Source: Favolaschia claudopus
Lineage: Eukaryota; Basidiomycota; Agaricomycetes; Agaricales; Mycenaceae
NCBI GenBank assembly: GCA_037176885.1
Contig: JAWWNJ010000002.1
Coordinates: 620,001-684,000, forward strand
DNA: 64,000 nucleotides
Direction of reading: 5' to 3'
The notes below the pieces were generated by a model. It saw only the letters and a program-made list of their open reading frames with translations. It made no database searches and was not told the origin of the DNA. Below, in pieces: positions 1 through 10,356 of this stretch. The position numbers were made by a program, and so were the translations under genes. How positions within the stretch are numbered: the stretch's first letter is position 1; each line of letters starts with the position of its first letter.

Positions 1-484
1 ATCATGAAGTTCCAGCAGTGCCTCGGAAATAGTCTCATGAACAAGACTTCATATATTCCGCTGAAGATAGTCGTTTACCTCCGAAGCCGTACCAAATTCC
101 CAACTGTGCGAGGGCAAAGCCTTGGCCACGGACACGACAGAGATAATGTCAAATCCCGGAGAAAAGGGAACGGGATTCCAGCTAGTATTGGCGTTGCAGG
201 TAAGAAGTAAGCTTGCAGGATTAACCATCGTTCACAAGAGCAACTTGGCAGAGCTGTGGAAGATTCAGAGTATACGTATTAACAGAATGATACAAGTTCA
301 TACTGTGCCATTCACTCAACGTAAGTCTCAGGAGCAAACTGAGACCAGACACGCTTGAGAGTTGGTTCTGAGCGCTGACGAGCTCAATAAGGAAATGGAT
401 CGCAGTGGCCTGATCTTTCCAATTTAGGGATCTCAAGTCTCTTTCCGAGAATGGGCCAACGAAGCCGCATGAAATCGAGTCCAT
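1..484 (-). CDS. partial gene at left edge, possibly six-hairpin-glycosidase-like
   Basis: A coding-looking stretch on the minus strand appears to start at ATG 484 and run off the left edge. The first segment reads MDSISCGFVGPFSE onward for about 55 residues. Further down, a segment around 80-180 contains SHSWEFGTASE, followed past a likely intron (GT at about 81) by EALLELHD. A WEFGT...EALLEL pattern is reminiscent of fungal six-hairpin glycosidase-like proteins, but I recognise only this fragment. The joins between segments are not resolved; one obvious intron near 254-320 shifts the frame into a stop. Function is therefore a weak inference, and the region could also be the 5' end of another family. 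Confidence 0.3.
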
Positions 485-536
485 GACGATTCAAGCGTTC
501 TAATTAGTGACATAAACAAGCGAAGACCCTCAAAGT

Positions 537-1740
537 TCAGCTGACTGGCTGTACTCTCCAGATTCTCGTGGCCCCATCATCTCCCGTGGTGGCCAGTAAG
601 TCCTCCATTCCGCGCCTCGGACACCACGCAACAGAATTGATATCATGTACTCCATGAGCCTCAGGAAGCCGTGCAATCAATTTTTGTTGTAGTGTTGAAT
701 CTTCGTTTTCCTTGAAAGACATCAGCTTTGATAGAATGCAGTCAAGAACAAGACTCGCCGAAATATCCCAGATGCGAACGACACCGTCACTACCTACAGC
801 GGCAAGCCAACCCAAACTCGGCGAAGAGGATTTTCCAACTCCCCAGGTCACTGAGTACACACTGCGCTCATTGCCTTCGATGACAAGAGTGCATTCCCAT
901 TTATGCTCCGCTATCCGCCGCCATATACGAACAGTTTTATCGTCTGAAGCCGACGCTAGGTAGCTGCCTTTTGGGGCCCATGCGAGAGACCAAACAGTAG
1001 AACTGTGTCCGGTTAGGGTCAAGAAACAAAACCAATCGTCCGAAGGATCGTCGATATACATCTTGATGGTATCGTCGTATGAAGCAGAAGCGAGAATCTA
1101 AGCCACGCAGTTGTGAGTAGACTCAAGTGAGTGTGTAGAGAGAGAATATGCAGCGACCTCTTCCTCCGGATGCCATGCTACGCACTTCACATCTTGCGTA
1201 TGTTCCATGAGCACGCCCAAGCATTCAAAGTCGGCGTCCGGATGTACTGCACAGCAGCTAAGCGACGAGGCGGGTCGACGAACCACGAGAGCACTCGCCC
1301 TCCCATATCCACACGGTTTTATCGCGACTACAGCTGGCAAGAAGGGTGCCGCTGCTGGAGTACGCGACGCTCTTGCACTCAGTTTCATGCCCTTCCAAGA
1401 GACTTGCACATTCCCACTCTCCGTTGTTCTCGTCAGACTCTTCTTGCTCCCAGATTCCGATGTTCGCATCGAACGATGCGGTGGCAAGAGTTTTCCCGGA
1501 CGGAGCCCATGCGATGGATCTTACAGTCTTGGTGTGGCCGGTCGGTATCGTCGCGATGTGCGAAAAAGTGGGGGTGGAAGAATTGGAGGCATCGGTATAA
1601 CTATACATTCGCACTGTTTTATCGGCGGAACAAGACGAGATGAGAGCTTTTGTGGGGTTCCAGGCAACATTCCAAGCGCGATCCTGGTGTCCAGGAAGTT
1701 CTTGTATAGCGTCGATTCTATGACTGAGCTCGATGTCCAT
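537..1740 (-). CDS. CIA1: CIA1/CIAO1, cytosolic iron-sulfur assembly WD40 protein
   Basis: This is a seven-bladed WD40 propeller of the CIA targeting complex, which delivers Fe-S clusters to cytosolic and nuclear apoproteins. Three exons (1740-1299, 1246-1158, 1097-537) give 363 residues, the usual family length. WD repeats are visible throughout: GHQDRAWNVAWNP, GHTKTVRSIAWAPSG, GHETECKSVAYSSSG, HTQDVKCVAWHPEE, GHSSTVWSLAWAPKG and a terminal HGVHDINSVAWCP blade ending GDDGATRIW. The first intron (1298-1247) begins with GC rather than GT, within the context AGG|GCGAGT; using it keeps the blade intact (IWE-V-HPDADFEC). The second intron is an ordinary GT-AG intron of 60 nt. The start at 1740 gives the canonical short N-terminus before blade 1. 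Identification is firm. Confidence 0.93.
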
Positions 1741-1762
1741 CGTGGTTGAGGCAAAGGGTCTA

Positions 1763-1791
1763 TCCGACTCTATCGGATCGGATCGGATCGC
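1763..1791. repeat. short GATCG tandem repeat
   Basis: Three to four near-perfect 5-nt units (ATCGG/GATCG) lie just upstream of the CIA1 start codon. It is a small simple repeat in the promoter or leader; no function can be read from it. Confidence 0.6.
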
Positions 1792-1974
1792 CGATACTGT
1801 AGCTAATCGCTTTGACCAAACGCATTCACTTGCATTCAGCTTCAGCGTAGAACCAGAAAATTATATCTCGACGGGTACAGATGTTAATACATTGACATTA
1901 TGATAATACAAGGATTTGGGTGTTGAGGTACAGTTAATATAGCCGACGTTTACCCTTGCCGGTCAGATAGTTGA

Positions 1975-2404
1975 TTAATAGTCGTATTCAGGACGCCTCG
2001 CGCGACGACGGCGCTCAGTGCCCCGATATTCTCGTCGCTCCCTCCGAGACTCAGCCTCACGCTGGCGCCGGGGAGTCTTACGGATGCCCAAGGCGCGTCT
2101 GACTTTCGTCATAAATGGAACATGAGCGGACCGCCCCTACGTTGAAAGTGAATTAAGTATTGATCGAGAAGAACAGTTACAGAAGGAAGAGAAAGCGTAC
2201 CATTGCATGGAGCTCGGCCTTTGCATGTTTTCGTCCGGCTCGAGTAGTTTTCGGGTTGGAGAGGGCAGCTCCTGAAAGAATCGTTGATCAAATGTGAATT
2301 TACGACTGGTTTCGCTACGCACGATATCCCCCGGCAACTCGATCCGGGTCGCGACGGTAAAACGCACGGTGGTGTCTCCGTCCGCTTGAGCCAAAGAATC
2401 TCAT
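1975..2404 (-). CDS. small Con-6-like (conidiation protein 6 family) protein
   Basis: Three short exons (2404-2323, 2271-2201, 2136-1975) join in frame to give a 104-residue basic protein. The middle carries the Con-6-like core GGYRAALSNPKTTRAGRKHA followed by KAELHAMG, then a stretch HVPFMTKVRRALGIRKTPRR and an arginine-rich tail ending RRPEYDY. The NP-x-T-x-x-A/G-x-x-HAK pattern is that of the Con-6 family (PF10346), small fungal proteins linked to conidiation or stress but of unknown biochemical role. Both introns (51 and 64 nt) are GT-AG and every junction falls in a consistent phase, which supports the model. Reading any single frame through the locus gives only short fragments, so the gene is easily missed. 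Confidence 0.8.
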
Positions 2405-2820
2405 GGTTAAAGATTTGAGAGGAAGTAAAGGCGGTAAAATCAGTGGTTGATGTTCAGGGTAAAAGTGTGAGTTGGTGAAAGGCCCGGCGCCTTGCACTTA
2501 TACCAATGAATAGTTAGACGTCATGGTGGCACCTTTGCATGCACGAGGAGTGGAAACTTCTTGGTGGCGTATGGGGCGGGTTGGGGAGAACGCAGTTGCG
2601 ATGACATCATCGCTTCACGTCGACGAATTGTTATGAGATACACAGTACATGCAAGACCAGTCTCGCTCCATTATACAGCTGAAAAAGTGTAGATGTCCGA
2701 AGGAGTAGAAACCTTGTTCATTTCAATTGCATTCTGGAAGGGGTATGTTAGTTCATTGTGTCGTGCATTGGAAACGAGAAAAAGCGAACAGAGTCCGGGT
2801 CCTCAGGCTCGTGCTCCGAT
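2405..2820. other. intergenic region between Con-6-like gene and DUF6534 gene A
   Basis: About 415 bp with no supported coding. It must contain the promoter of the Con-6-like gene (minus strand; a TATAA-like GTATAAG lies about 100 nt before its ATG) and the 3' end of DUF6534 gene A. Confidence 0.5.
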
Positions 2821-4259
2821 CTAACTGAGGAAATTGGGTCCATCTGCATCTACGTGAAGGTTAACTGGCACTTTCACTGAAAATAAGGATATGCCACATA
2901 CCACGACGTTCCTCGTAAACTGGATGCTGGCTCCTTGACTGAACCCAGTCGTGGTGCCAGTACTCACAGCTGCGCTGACCTGCGATAGACTCCTTCGGTT
3001 GTTTACGTTTGCCAGTAAAGCGTTCAGAAACGAGCCCGGCATGGCTGTAAGAATGTTGCTAGCAAGCTCACGATTCACGTTGAGAAACTTACACATGAAG
3101 AAAAAAGTCCAGATGTCTTCAGATGCGGAGGTCAATCAGAGCATCTAAGGAGTGTGGGCTCGAACTCACAGTCCTCCGGCGCTATTCTGTACTAGAACAC
3201 AAAAGTTTGAGAGACTGGATGACACCAAGTTGTTACAGTAATTTACCGCGATAGCTGCACCTAGCGCAACCATACTGAGAGCGGTCAGTCTTGAAAGCAT
3301 CATTGAAGCTCAGTCGGATACCTCGTTAAGAACCCCGTTTCTGACTTGCAGGTAAAAAGATGATAGATGATAGTTACTGCATGAACTCACGAAGAGTGTA
3401 AACGACCAGACGATCAAGGATGATCGCAGTGCTACCGAGGATAAGCATATTATCAGCAGCTAGATTGGTGAAATACTTTTTACTGAATGCAGAACGACTC
3501 TTAACTTTCAAGTAGAAGCTAAGAACGCAGGCGTTGACAATGTCCAAAGAAGCGTCTCCGAAGAAGAGCAGATTCAGGAGCCATTTCTGTGTTTGGCCGA
3601 CTATCGGAATCGAGTCTGTCCTTATTGCCTCGGCTGCCAACTTGAAAGACGTGACCTGAAGTAGTGCGACGATAATCCATAGAAAAATGGATACGTATAA
3701 CGCTCCAGTGACTTTGTAGATCCTGGTCACGAAGAAAGCCTGTTTCGGATTGACTTCTCAATGTTGAGTTCAGCAAGAAGTTTGGAAACAAACCTGGACT
3801 CCGTGATCAATGAGCGACCTGCGCGAGACTTGTAAGTACCTCACATAGCGGCAACAAAACACATATCATTACCCGATAACAACACCCAAATTGAGCCCCC
3901 AGGGTGTGGATAGTAAGCTCAACAGTTGACCGAAATCTGTGACGGCCAAGACGTAGGCGCCTTGGCAAATACAGGCAGTATATGTGAGTTGAAGGACCCT
4001 GGCGGGTACAGTTCAATCGCAGTCCTCTCGTGGGTGTGACTCCCGTACCACAAAAACATTACCTACTCTTCAAGTCAATATTGGACGGGCGAAGGGGACG
4101 CTGAGCGGGACCCACAGTGTATTTAATCATCCAGAAATCGTTTGGGAATTGTTTCAAGTAGTTGATGGTTTGCATGCATGTCAGGCCGAAGAAAAAGACG
4201 GTGAAAAATGCCCCGCAGATGATGGGCCCCAGTGTGAGGTTGAGGGCGAATGCCACCAT
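2821..4259 (-). CDS. seven-span membrane protein, DUF6534 type (copy A)
   Basis: A multi-exon gene for a fungal integral membrane protein. Early exons 4259-4063, 3998-3873, 3818-3794 and 3739-3391 join in phase; several very short exons follow and the last ends at 2821. Hydrophobic segments include LTLGPIICGAFFTVFFFGLT, VTGALYVSIFLWIIVALLQV, WLLNLLFFGDASLDIVNACV and the family-like run ADNMLILGSTAIILDRLVVY followed by TLQTGFLTSMVALGAAIA. The last conserved part reads FLNALLANVNNRRSLS, matching the LLATLN-R motif that closes the DUF6534 domain. These Agaricomycete proteins have no established function. The exact boundaries of the short exons between about 3390 and 3060 are my best fit, not certain. 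A second member lies at 20974-22809. Confidence 0.75.
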
Positions 4260-5289
4260 GGCGGAGTTGAGTGGGTGACTGTGAAGGAGATGGTGGGTCC
4301 GGTAACTTTTGAAAAAACAATGGTCGCATTCACACTGTCAAGAATTTCCGACACGAATTCTCATCGTTGACTTCTGGAGACCTTCGGTGGTAGGCCGGGG
4401 AATATTTGGACGAGTCGTGCTGTAATACCGAAACACATTGGAACAAAGGTCGAACCCGAATCAACTTCGCGAACAATGCGATTGGGTTTCAACACAATGA
4501 GAACAAGGTTCCTTGTCTATTATCCGTTGCATCACGCTAGCAGAGAGGCATGATCTATGAACCACTGGCAGGGAGGGCGCCTTTGACTGTACTGGAATAG
4601 CATGACACTGGCAGTTGCATCGTTGGGATTCATTGAGCAGTGGTAGAAATAGACGAGAGGTCCGAGCCTTTCGTCGGTGGTCACCAGAATAACCTGTATC
4701 CTTCATCAGAAAACTGGACTAGTCAATTAACAATTAAATTCTTCCAAATGTCCACAGTGAGGCGGACATTATGCGGGGGCAGAACAGGTAAGCAATTGCC
4801 AATCTCTCTGAGGACATAGTTTGGAACTGAGCAGAGAGAAGAAGATAACGGCGACTGGAGTGGTCGTGGGCAAACCGGCATCAGTGCAGTTCGGCTTTGT
4901 CCGGATTCCCTTTCCCCCACTCACCAAACGGTTCTCAGTACACTTCAAGCACATTCACTTATTCATGACGGCGCTCGGTAGCATCTGTGCACTCAATCCG
5001 TACATGGCATGGCCATTCGTCAAAAGAAAATCAGAACTGTGCCAGTGATGAGCGCCGATTTCTGATTTCCTCGCCAATAACTCGAACTTGAAACATTCTT
5101 GACTTCAACCTTGCCTTCCGACTTTTGCCCGCAGTGTTCTTCTCATGGTTTCCACATACTTGACGGCGTTTGTTTCCTGGCTTCTCTCTTTTCTTGGAGT
5201 ATGGAGTACCGTGTGTACGATCTACTGTTGTAGCGACAGTCTCTCGTATAAAGTGTCTGGCATTTGTGGACTACACCGACGTGGGCAGG
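4260..5289. other. divergent intergenic region, DUF6534-A / CFEM
   Basis: About 1 kb between two divergently transcribed genes. Open frames here are short and lack family motifs or plausible splice-joined coding. It presumably holds both promoters. Confidence 0.5.
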
Positions 5290-5938
5290 ATGCGTTTGAC
5301 TGCACTCCATGCTTCTCTGTGTCTCTTTCTCGCTTGCTCCGCTGCTATCCACTCACCTCGCCAGCAACCCCCTGGGTTTCCCTGTGAGTTCCCGCAAAAA
5401 AAAAAACAATCATTGGAGGAAACCCCCGATTTACGCTTACTTTCAGCCTGTGCCAATGATTGTTTAAACAATCCGGCAAATTTGGAGGGCTGCCAGCCCA
5501 CAGATGAAACGTGTCTTTGTAAAAGCCTCCCTTTCGTCCAAACCACCTTTGCCTGCATTTTGGCTGCATGCAATTCGACTGCTGACCAACAATCTGCCAT
5601 TGCCGGCGCAGAGAGTCTTTGCCTTGATTTTGTGAGCCTCTTTGGTTCTTGGTTCGTTTCTAATAGTAATACGCTCCAGGGCGTAACACTGACGGCCGAA
5701 TCATCTGCAATTGTGGCTGGCTTGTCAACTATTGCCTCAGGCGCCACAACAACTGGGGGTCCGTCGCAGAGCACTTCCTCGTCAGCCACTTATTTCTCTC
5801 GTACAATTTTACGAATCTCATGTCGCGGACAGAACCCCAGCTGCCGCGCCTTCCACTGGCTCCGGTCAACAGTTGGCCGGCGGCCTTTTCGTGAGCACGG
5901 CCTTGGTAGTGGGAATGGCGGCAGCTCTTTCTGTTTAA
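5290..5938 (+). CDS. secreted CFEM-domain protein, probably GPI-anchored
   Basis: Four exons (5290-5383, 5447-5631, 5680-5780, 5833-5938) encode 161 residues. Residues 1-19 form a signal peptide (MRLTALHASLCLFLACSAA). A CFEM module follows with the eight spaced cysteines: SCANDCLNN, GCQPTDETCLC, FACILAAC and ESLC. A Ser/Thr-rich linker leads to a hydrophobic C-terminus (LFVSTALVVGMAAALSV) typical of a GPI-attachment signal. CFEM proteins act at the fungal surface, some binding haem or taking part in host contact; which applies here is unknown. The aspartate expected in haem-binding CFEM proteins is present in the QPTDETC segment, which is suggestive only. Introns are 63, 48 and 52 nt. The identification of the domain is firm. 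Confidence 0.9.
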
Positions 5939-6176
5939 CACGCCGCGTTTGAAGCACACCGATGCGGCGCGAACGGCACACGTGGCTGTTATGCTGCATA
6001 AATACTTCCAAGAACACAAACCAATGACAACGATGATATTTGCTCGCTCTGAGAGTTCATATGTGCAACACACAAAATCAAAGGAGGGAGAGTAAATGTA
6101 TTGCAACCTTGAATGTAAAAACAAAATCATTGGACCGAGTCGATAGGTTGAATTGCTACGACAAAGAACAACACGC

Positions 6177-7187
6177 TCAGCTATCGTTCGCAGCAACTGC
6201 CATGTGTTCAGAGATCCCGGAGGAAAGTGCTCGTGCGTCGCTGGTGACATTGATCTACAAGGAATCGTGAAAGGTGAGCAAATGCGGGATAGAACTAACC
6301 ATATCAAATCCCTCCGCTGCGCGTTTTGCAGCCTGAGTACCGTTAACGCAATAGATGGCGCTGGATCAAGTTAGTTACATTAAGCTAGCCCGAGGAAATC
6401 GTTCAAGCTACCATTTCTTTCCCGCCTCTTGGGTTGCCTGGCGAATTTGCTGAATAACTTTCTCAACCTCGGGATGGGGGTCAGGTGATGGCAGGGGGTA
6501 GCCCATAGATATCGAGAGATCGAATGGCCCAATGAAAAGACCATCTGTCCCCACTGAGTGCTGAGCATGACTAGAACAAGGGAGAAAAGGTACCTATTCC
6601 ATCAACCTGAGCAATTTCTTTGTAGTGGTTCAGGGCTTCTGTTGTTTCGATTTGCACGGTCACAATTATAGCGTCATTGGCCTTCGACAGGTAATCCGAC
6701 ATAGAAATGCCCCAATTTCCGTGTGTGTACGAGCTCCCGAACCCTCGTCGGCCCCGGGGCGGAAATCGGCTGTCCGAAGCTATCTGTTGCGCCTGTTCCA
6801 CTGTGGAGACCTGCAGAGGATTAAATCGGTCGGCCGAGTAGAGTCGAAGAAATGAAGGTTTCTAACCATCGGAACGACGATTCCCCGTGCACCCGCATCA
6901 AGGGCGTGTTTGATCTGCCAGTTCGTACTGGTGTCGAAGCCAGTGGCTGGGATTCTGACAAGCGCGCTGGGTGCGTCTGCAGGTCGCGAACTGTGTATAG
7001 CAGCGATGGTTTCTGGCAAACCCGGGCCAAGAGATGTGAGGCCATGCTCGCAATCGATCATGATCCAAGACAACTTGGGGTGTGCCTCCGCGACAGTTCT
7101 GGCGTGAAAAAAGCCGGGACTGGTCAGTCGTACGCCGAATGCAGGCTTGTTGGTCTTGAATGCATTGAGAAGAGCATGAGTGGCCAT
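6177..7187 (-). CDS. HpcH/HpaI-type class II aldolase
   Basis: Five exons (7187-6867, 6810-6594, 6544-6412, 6360-6300, 6254-6177) encode 269 residues, a normal length for HpcH/HpaI aldolases, which cleave 2-keto-4-hydroxy acids to pyruvate or oxaloacetate plus an aldehyde using a divalent metal. Family motifs in order: the active-site strand WIMIDCEHG, SALVRIPATG, HALDAGARGIVVPMV with the metal-site region after it, the GNWGISM-type loop, and GLFIGPFDLSISMGYP near the end, followed by AIYCVNGTQAAKRAAEGFDM. The ATG at 7187 starts MATHALLNAFK, the usual N-terminal helix. Reading without introns would end early at KKW, so the last two introns matter. Physiological substrate is not deducible. Cytosolic by lack of a signal. 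Confidence 0.9.
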
Positions 7188-7294
7188 GAGTAAGATGCAG
7201 AAAGAAGATGCAGCTGCCGGCCAGCTGTTGGTCGGGTCGAGATTAGAGACCGTTTGTCCGGATGGACAACCTTCCTTCGGACAACGTTGTTGGT

Positions 7295-7678
7295 TTACCA
7301 AACTTCTAACGTACGGTGCTGAGAAAGATTTTGAATGTAGTTGGCTTCCAGCACACTCGATCGACGGGACAGACCATCTACAGCGCAGACCAACTGGGCC
7401 ATAGCTTGAAATGTGGAGGGACCCTTGAATACATTTGCTTTTTTTCGTGAAATGCCTCTGGGGAACCGAGAATGATACAGATATCCGCAGCAAGACAACG
7501 GTAAAGCGATCAGTGTCAAAGGTATTGCTGCGAACCAGACAGTCTGCTGAACGATGTTTTGAAATCGAAAGCCAGAGAGAGGTGTGCAGTCAAGTGCAGT
7601 AGTGTGCGGTTCGCCGAACAGATTGCCGATCATATTGATGGGAGGGAAGGGGAGATATTTCAACATCGACTCCGTCAT
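7295..7678 (-). CDS. hypothetical protein with one hydrophobic segment
   Basis: A single open frame of 127 codons from ATG 7678. It has one clear hydrophobic stretch near residues 47-68 (VWFAAIPLTLIALPLSCCGY) flanked downstream by basic residues (SRFPRGISRKK), which would suit a single-span membrane protein. I recognise no family. It sits between the HsbA-like gene and the aldolase, upstream of the latter on the same strand, so it might instead be chance coding in an intergenic region or part of a longer spliced gene. Confidence is low. Confidence 0.3.
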   Translation of the reverse strand: MTESMLKYLPFPPINMIGNLFGEPHTTALDCTPLSGFRFQNIVQQTVWFAAIPLTLIALPLSCCGYLYHSRFPRGISRKKANVFKGPSTFQAMAQLVCAVDGLSRRSSVLEANYIQNLSQHRTLEVW

Positions 7679-7751
7679 GGTTCAAAGAATGTTTAATTCG
7701 ATACAACGCCTGAAGATCACAGAGAAACGTAGGGCTACTTGAATTACGCCT

Positions 7752-8496
7752 CTAAGAAGAGTAGGCCGCGATCGCCGGGTCAAAGGCGTTAGTGATGTCC
7801 TGTGCGAGTTGTGTGGCCTCATCGACAAGGTCGGCCTGGACGAATCCCGCGTGAGAAGTGAGATTTCTCGAAGAGCATGAACACGTACAGGAGCAATGGT
7901 AATCAGACCGTTGGCAAAAGAAGAGGTAGCAGCCTTCAAGTTCTTAAGATCTTGGAGGATGAGGGCAGGAAGGCCGCCAATCGGGAGGGCTTGCTACAAG
8001 GAAAACTCAGCAAAAATCTTTTGAAAACCGAGACTATATATTACGAATGCGGGCTTCTTGACGACGATCTGAGTGAGAGCATCCAAGATAGTGGGCTCAA
8101 TTGCTTCGACAGCAGAGAGGATGGTGCGGCCGTCATCCTCGGAAAGCTGAGGAGTAGCCTGGAAAACATGGAGAGTAAGTTCCCTTCATCGACACCAGAC
8201 CGGAAAGGACATACAGCCACGTCCACGACGGCACCATTGAGGGTGGTGATGAGGTTGGTGGCGTCAGTATGGATGGCCTACGGGACTGTTCAGACATGTA
8301 ACCAAAGTATGTATGAAGGCCATACCAGAGCGTTGACCAGAGAGCCGCCGGTCTGAGGGAATGCCACAATAGCGTTGTCGAGGGTTGTCACCTGGGCGGA
8401 AATCTTGGCGACATCAGCCTCGACGGTGGCAGCGTCACGCTTGACGGTCAGAGCAAGCCCGACAGCAGCCACAGAAAGGATAGCGAAGAAACGCAT
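7752..8496 (-). CDS. HsbA-like secreted hydrophobic surface-binding / wall protein
   Basis: A secreted protein of about 178 residues in five exons, beginning at 8496 with a signal peptide MRFFAILSVAAVGLALTVKR. The mature part is a helical repeat-like domain: AATVEADVAKISAQVTTLDN, NLITTLNGAVVDVA, LSEDDGRTILSAVEAIEPTI, LKNLKAATSSFANG and ADLVDEATQLAQDITNAFDP. This is the HsbA / cell-wall galactomannoprotein pattern (PF12296), proteins that adhere to hydrophobic surfaces and can recruit secreted hydrolases. There are no cysteines in the mature part, as in the family. First exon 8496-8326 joins in phase 0 to the next. A TATA element lies 61 nt before the ATG, suggesting strong, regulated expression. 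Confidence 0.87.
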
Positions 8497-8556
8497 TGTT
8501 GCAAGTGAGTGTTCAGAGCAGCGAAAGGCCTGTCATTTCGTGCTGCAGCAACTCAG

Positions 8557-8563
8557 ATTTATA
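8557..8563 (-). promoter_or_regulatory. TATA box of the HsbA-like gene
   Basis: On the minus strand the sequence reads TATAAAT about 61 nt before the start codon at 8496, at the spacing expected for a core promoter with a short leader. Confidence 0.65.
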
Positions 8564-9509
8564 TGGCGGTCTCCGGAAGCATGGAGACCCGTTTAGAAAT
8601 GGTGTGGAAGCTGGTAGAATGGCGACAATGGGTCAGCTGCTGACTTGAACCGACCCTGAAACACATGAACGCCGCTTCAGAGCGCGGTCGTCTTTTTTCT
8701 GCGAGTCAAACCTCATGGTCGCCATCACTGGATCAGTTGAGTACGCAGTTACAGGCGGTTACCGTGGACCAAGAAGCAGCGCACAGGTCCCGAAATGTGA
8801 ACCTATACAGTCAAGACACAAAACGTCAAAATGAACAAAATCACGCGCAATCACCCGGCTAGCTCAAAAAGGCGAAATGCGGGGAACATTTGAAGTGTGG
8901 GGGTTGATGAGCGAGAGCATCCAGGACTCACAGGGAATAGAACTGAATAGAATGGTTTGTTAAAAAGACATATATATGCAGCAACTATCCTGTGTGCGTT
9001 TTGCAGCAGCACTCCGACTTTGCACCTGAACAATGCCGAAACACGAGATTCGATGCAGCGAGGAACGAAGCGATATTGCATTGTTCATCCTGCGTGTTGC
9101 GCATTTGGAAATTGCGAGGGTTAAAGCATGTAAGGCCAGCCAGATGCCCGGCATGGTGGCCCTTCAGCCCTTTTCTAACGTTCCACAATGGCGCATCTGA
9201 ATTGTGCGGGGTTCTGATGAGAACCAGTTCGGTTACTGGCGGCGGCCGCTCAACTCTCTTCACCCCGAATGCGATTTCAGTATCCGCATTTCTATGCACT
9301 CTGTGAGAATCAATGCAATTGTTGACCAACCTACATGAATGCGATCACTGGCACTTACCTGGACTATCTCCGACTGAAGGCGAGCCATTGAACGCACTCG
9401 AAAAGCTCAGAGACGGTCCATGTTGGGTTCTGACGCCTTTGAATGGGCGAAGTCACTCTATAGAAAATCTATTAATTTGTTTTTAACATACACTCAATCG
9501 AACGTGTAA
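8564..9509. other. intergenic region, no supported gene
   Basis: Roughly 950 bp. Open frames on both strands overlap each other near 8985-9329 (up to 114 codons), but neither carries a recognisable motif and no spliced model is compelling. Probably promoter and 3' regions. Confidence 0.45.
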
Positions 9510-10127
9510 TCACTCGGATAGGATAGGATCCTTTTTCGCCTTCAACGACTGCTCTAGCTCCTCGAACGCGGTCAAAGTAACAGTTTTCTTAGATGAGGCC
9601 GCATTTTTGATACGAGTATGTTGCGGCCACGACTCTTCTGCGACACCAGAAGATTGTAGCGCCAATCTAAACACAGCCAAGGACTGCTGGTAGGCTTCCA
9701 AAGACTCCTCGTATAAGTCGTAAACGCAGACGGCGCAGCCCGACATGCAGCATTCTAACAAAAGCTACGTAAAACCTTGGATTATGAAGAGCAAATGGCA
9801 AATACCGTCAGACTGCGGAGGTTTCGGCTCATGCGGTATCTCCAGCCCACGGAAGTATCGACTCACGTCTTGGGTGACTCCAGAAGCAAGAAACGGGGCG
9901 TCGGCCGCTGCATCGGATTCCCGCGCTCGAATGTCCCGCTGCAAGGCATCTTTCCCTCGCAGTGACTGTTCTAGCCGGCGGTAACGAAGGGAAAGATTTT
10001 GACCACCGCGTGTGGGTCTCTTCATACGCTGTATTGCACCAGCATCTAAAGTGATTGAACGAGAGTTCGAGATACAGCCTGAGAGCCGGAGACGTGAAGC
10101 AAAAGCATAACGTCCAATTGGAGGCAT
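9510..10127 (-). CDS. oxidoreductase-like (OXLD1-type) domain protein
   Basis: Two exons (10127-9806 and 9754-9510) give 188 residues. The join restores PPQSDECCMSGCAVCVYDLY, then EESLEAYQQ. This is the hallmark of the oxidoreductase-like domain family (PF09791), with the CC-x-SGC-x-x-CV cysteine cluster preceded by proline-rich PKPPQSD. Members are small, usually mitochondrial proteins of poorly defined function. The N-terminal half is rich in arginine and serine (MPPIGRYAFASRLRLSGC), compatible with a mitochondrial presequence. The gene is head-to-head with TAD1, with only 229 bp between the two start codons. Confidence 0.85.
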
Positions 10128-10356
10128 TCAGTTCATGATATTTCTGCGCCGTGAGTTTGGCAAGCTATTCGCAGCGGTGCAGCCAGAGTTTTAACACCCA
10201 CGACGCGTCGATCCGTACAGAGACTCGAGAGGACTCGAAGCAGGTGGTGGTTCACGCTGGTTCACGATTAAGGATGGTGTCACAACTTGTCACACTCGCT
10301 TTTGCCCTCTTCCCGCGTCCTCGGACTCCTCGAGTCCGTGAGCAGACGTTGAAGTC
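10128..10356. promoter_or_regulatory. shared divergent promoter, OXLD1-like / TAD1, with an ACGCGT site
   Basis: A 229-bp region separates the two divergent start codons. It contains one ACGCGT (10203-10208), the MCB-type core bound by MBF factors in other fungi; an MBF-type factor is encoded in this window. Binding is inference only. Confidence 0.4.

Noticed and set aside
3125..3185. tRNA T-arm-like sequence GTGAGTTCGAGCCCAC on the minus strand
   Set aside because: No acceptor stem, anticodon arm or D arm can be paired around it; it lies inside the DUF6534 gene A.
6780..7493. Longer N-terminal extension of the aldolase starting at 7493
   Set aside because: The extension has no conserved sequence and overlaps another minus-strand frame; MATHALLNAFK at 7187 is the usual family start.
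8985..9329. Overlapping sense and antisense open frames of over 100 codons
   Set aside because: Neither strand shows a family motif or supported splice structure; mutual overlap suggests chance.
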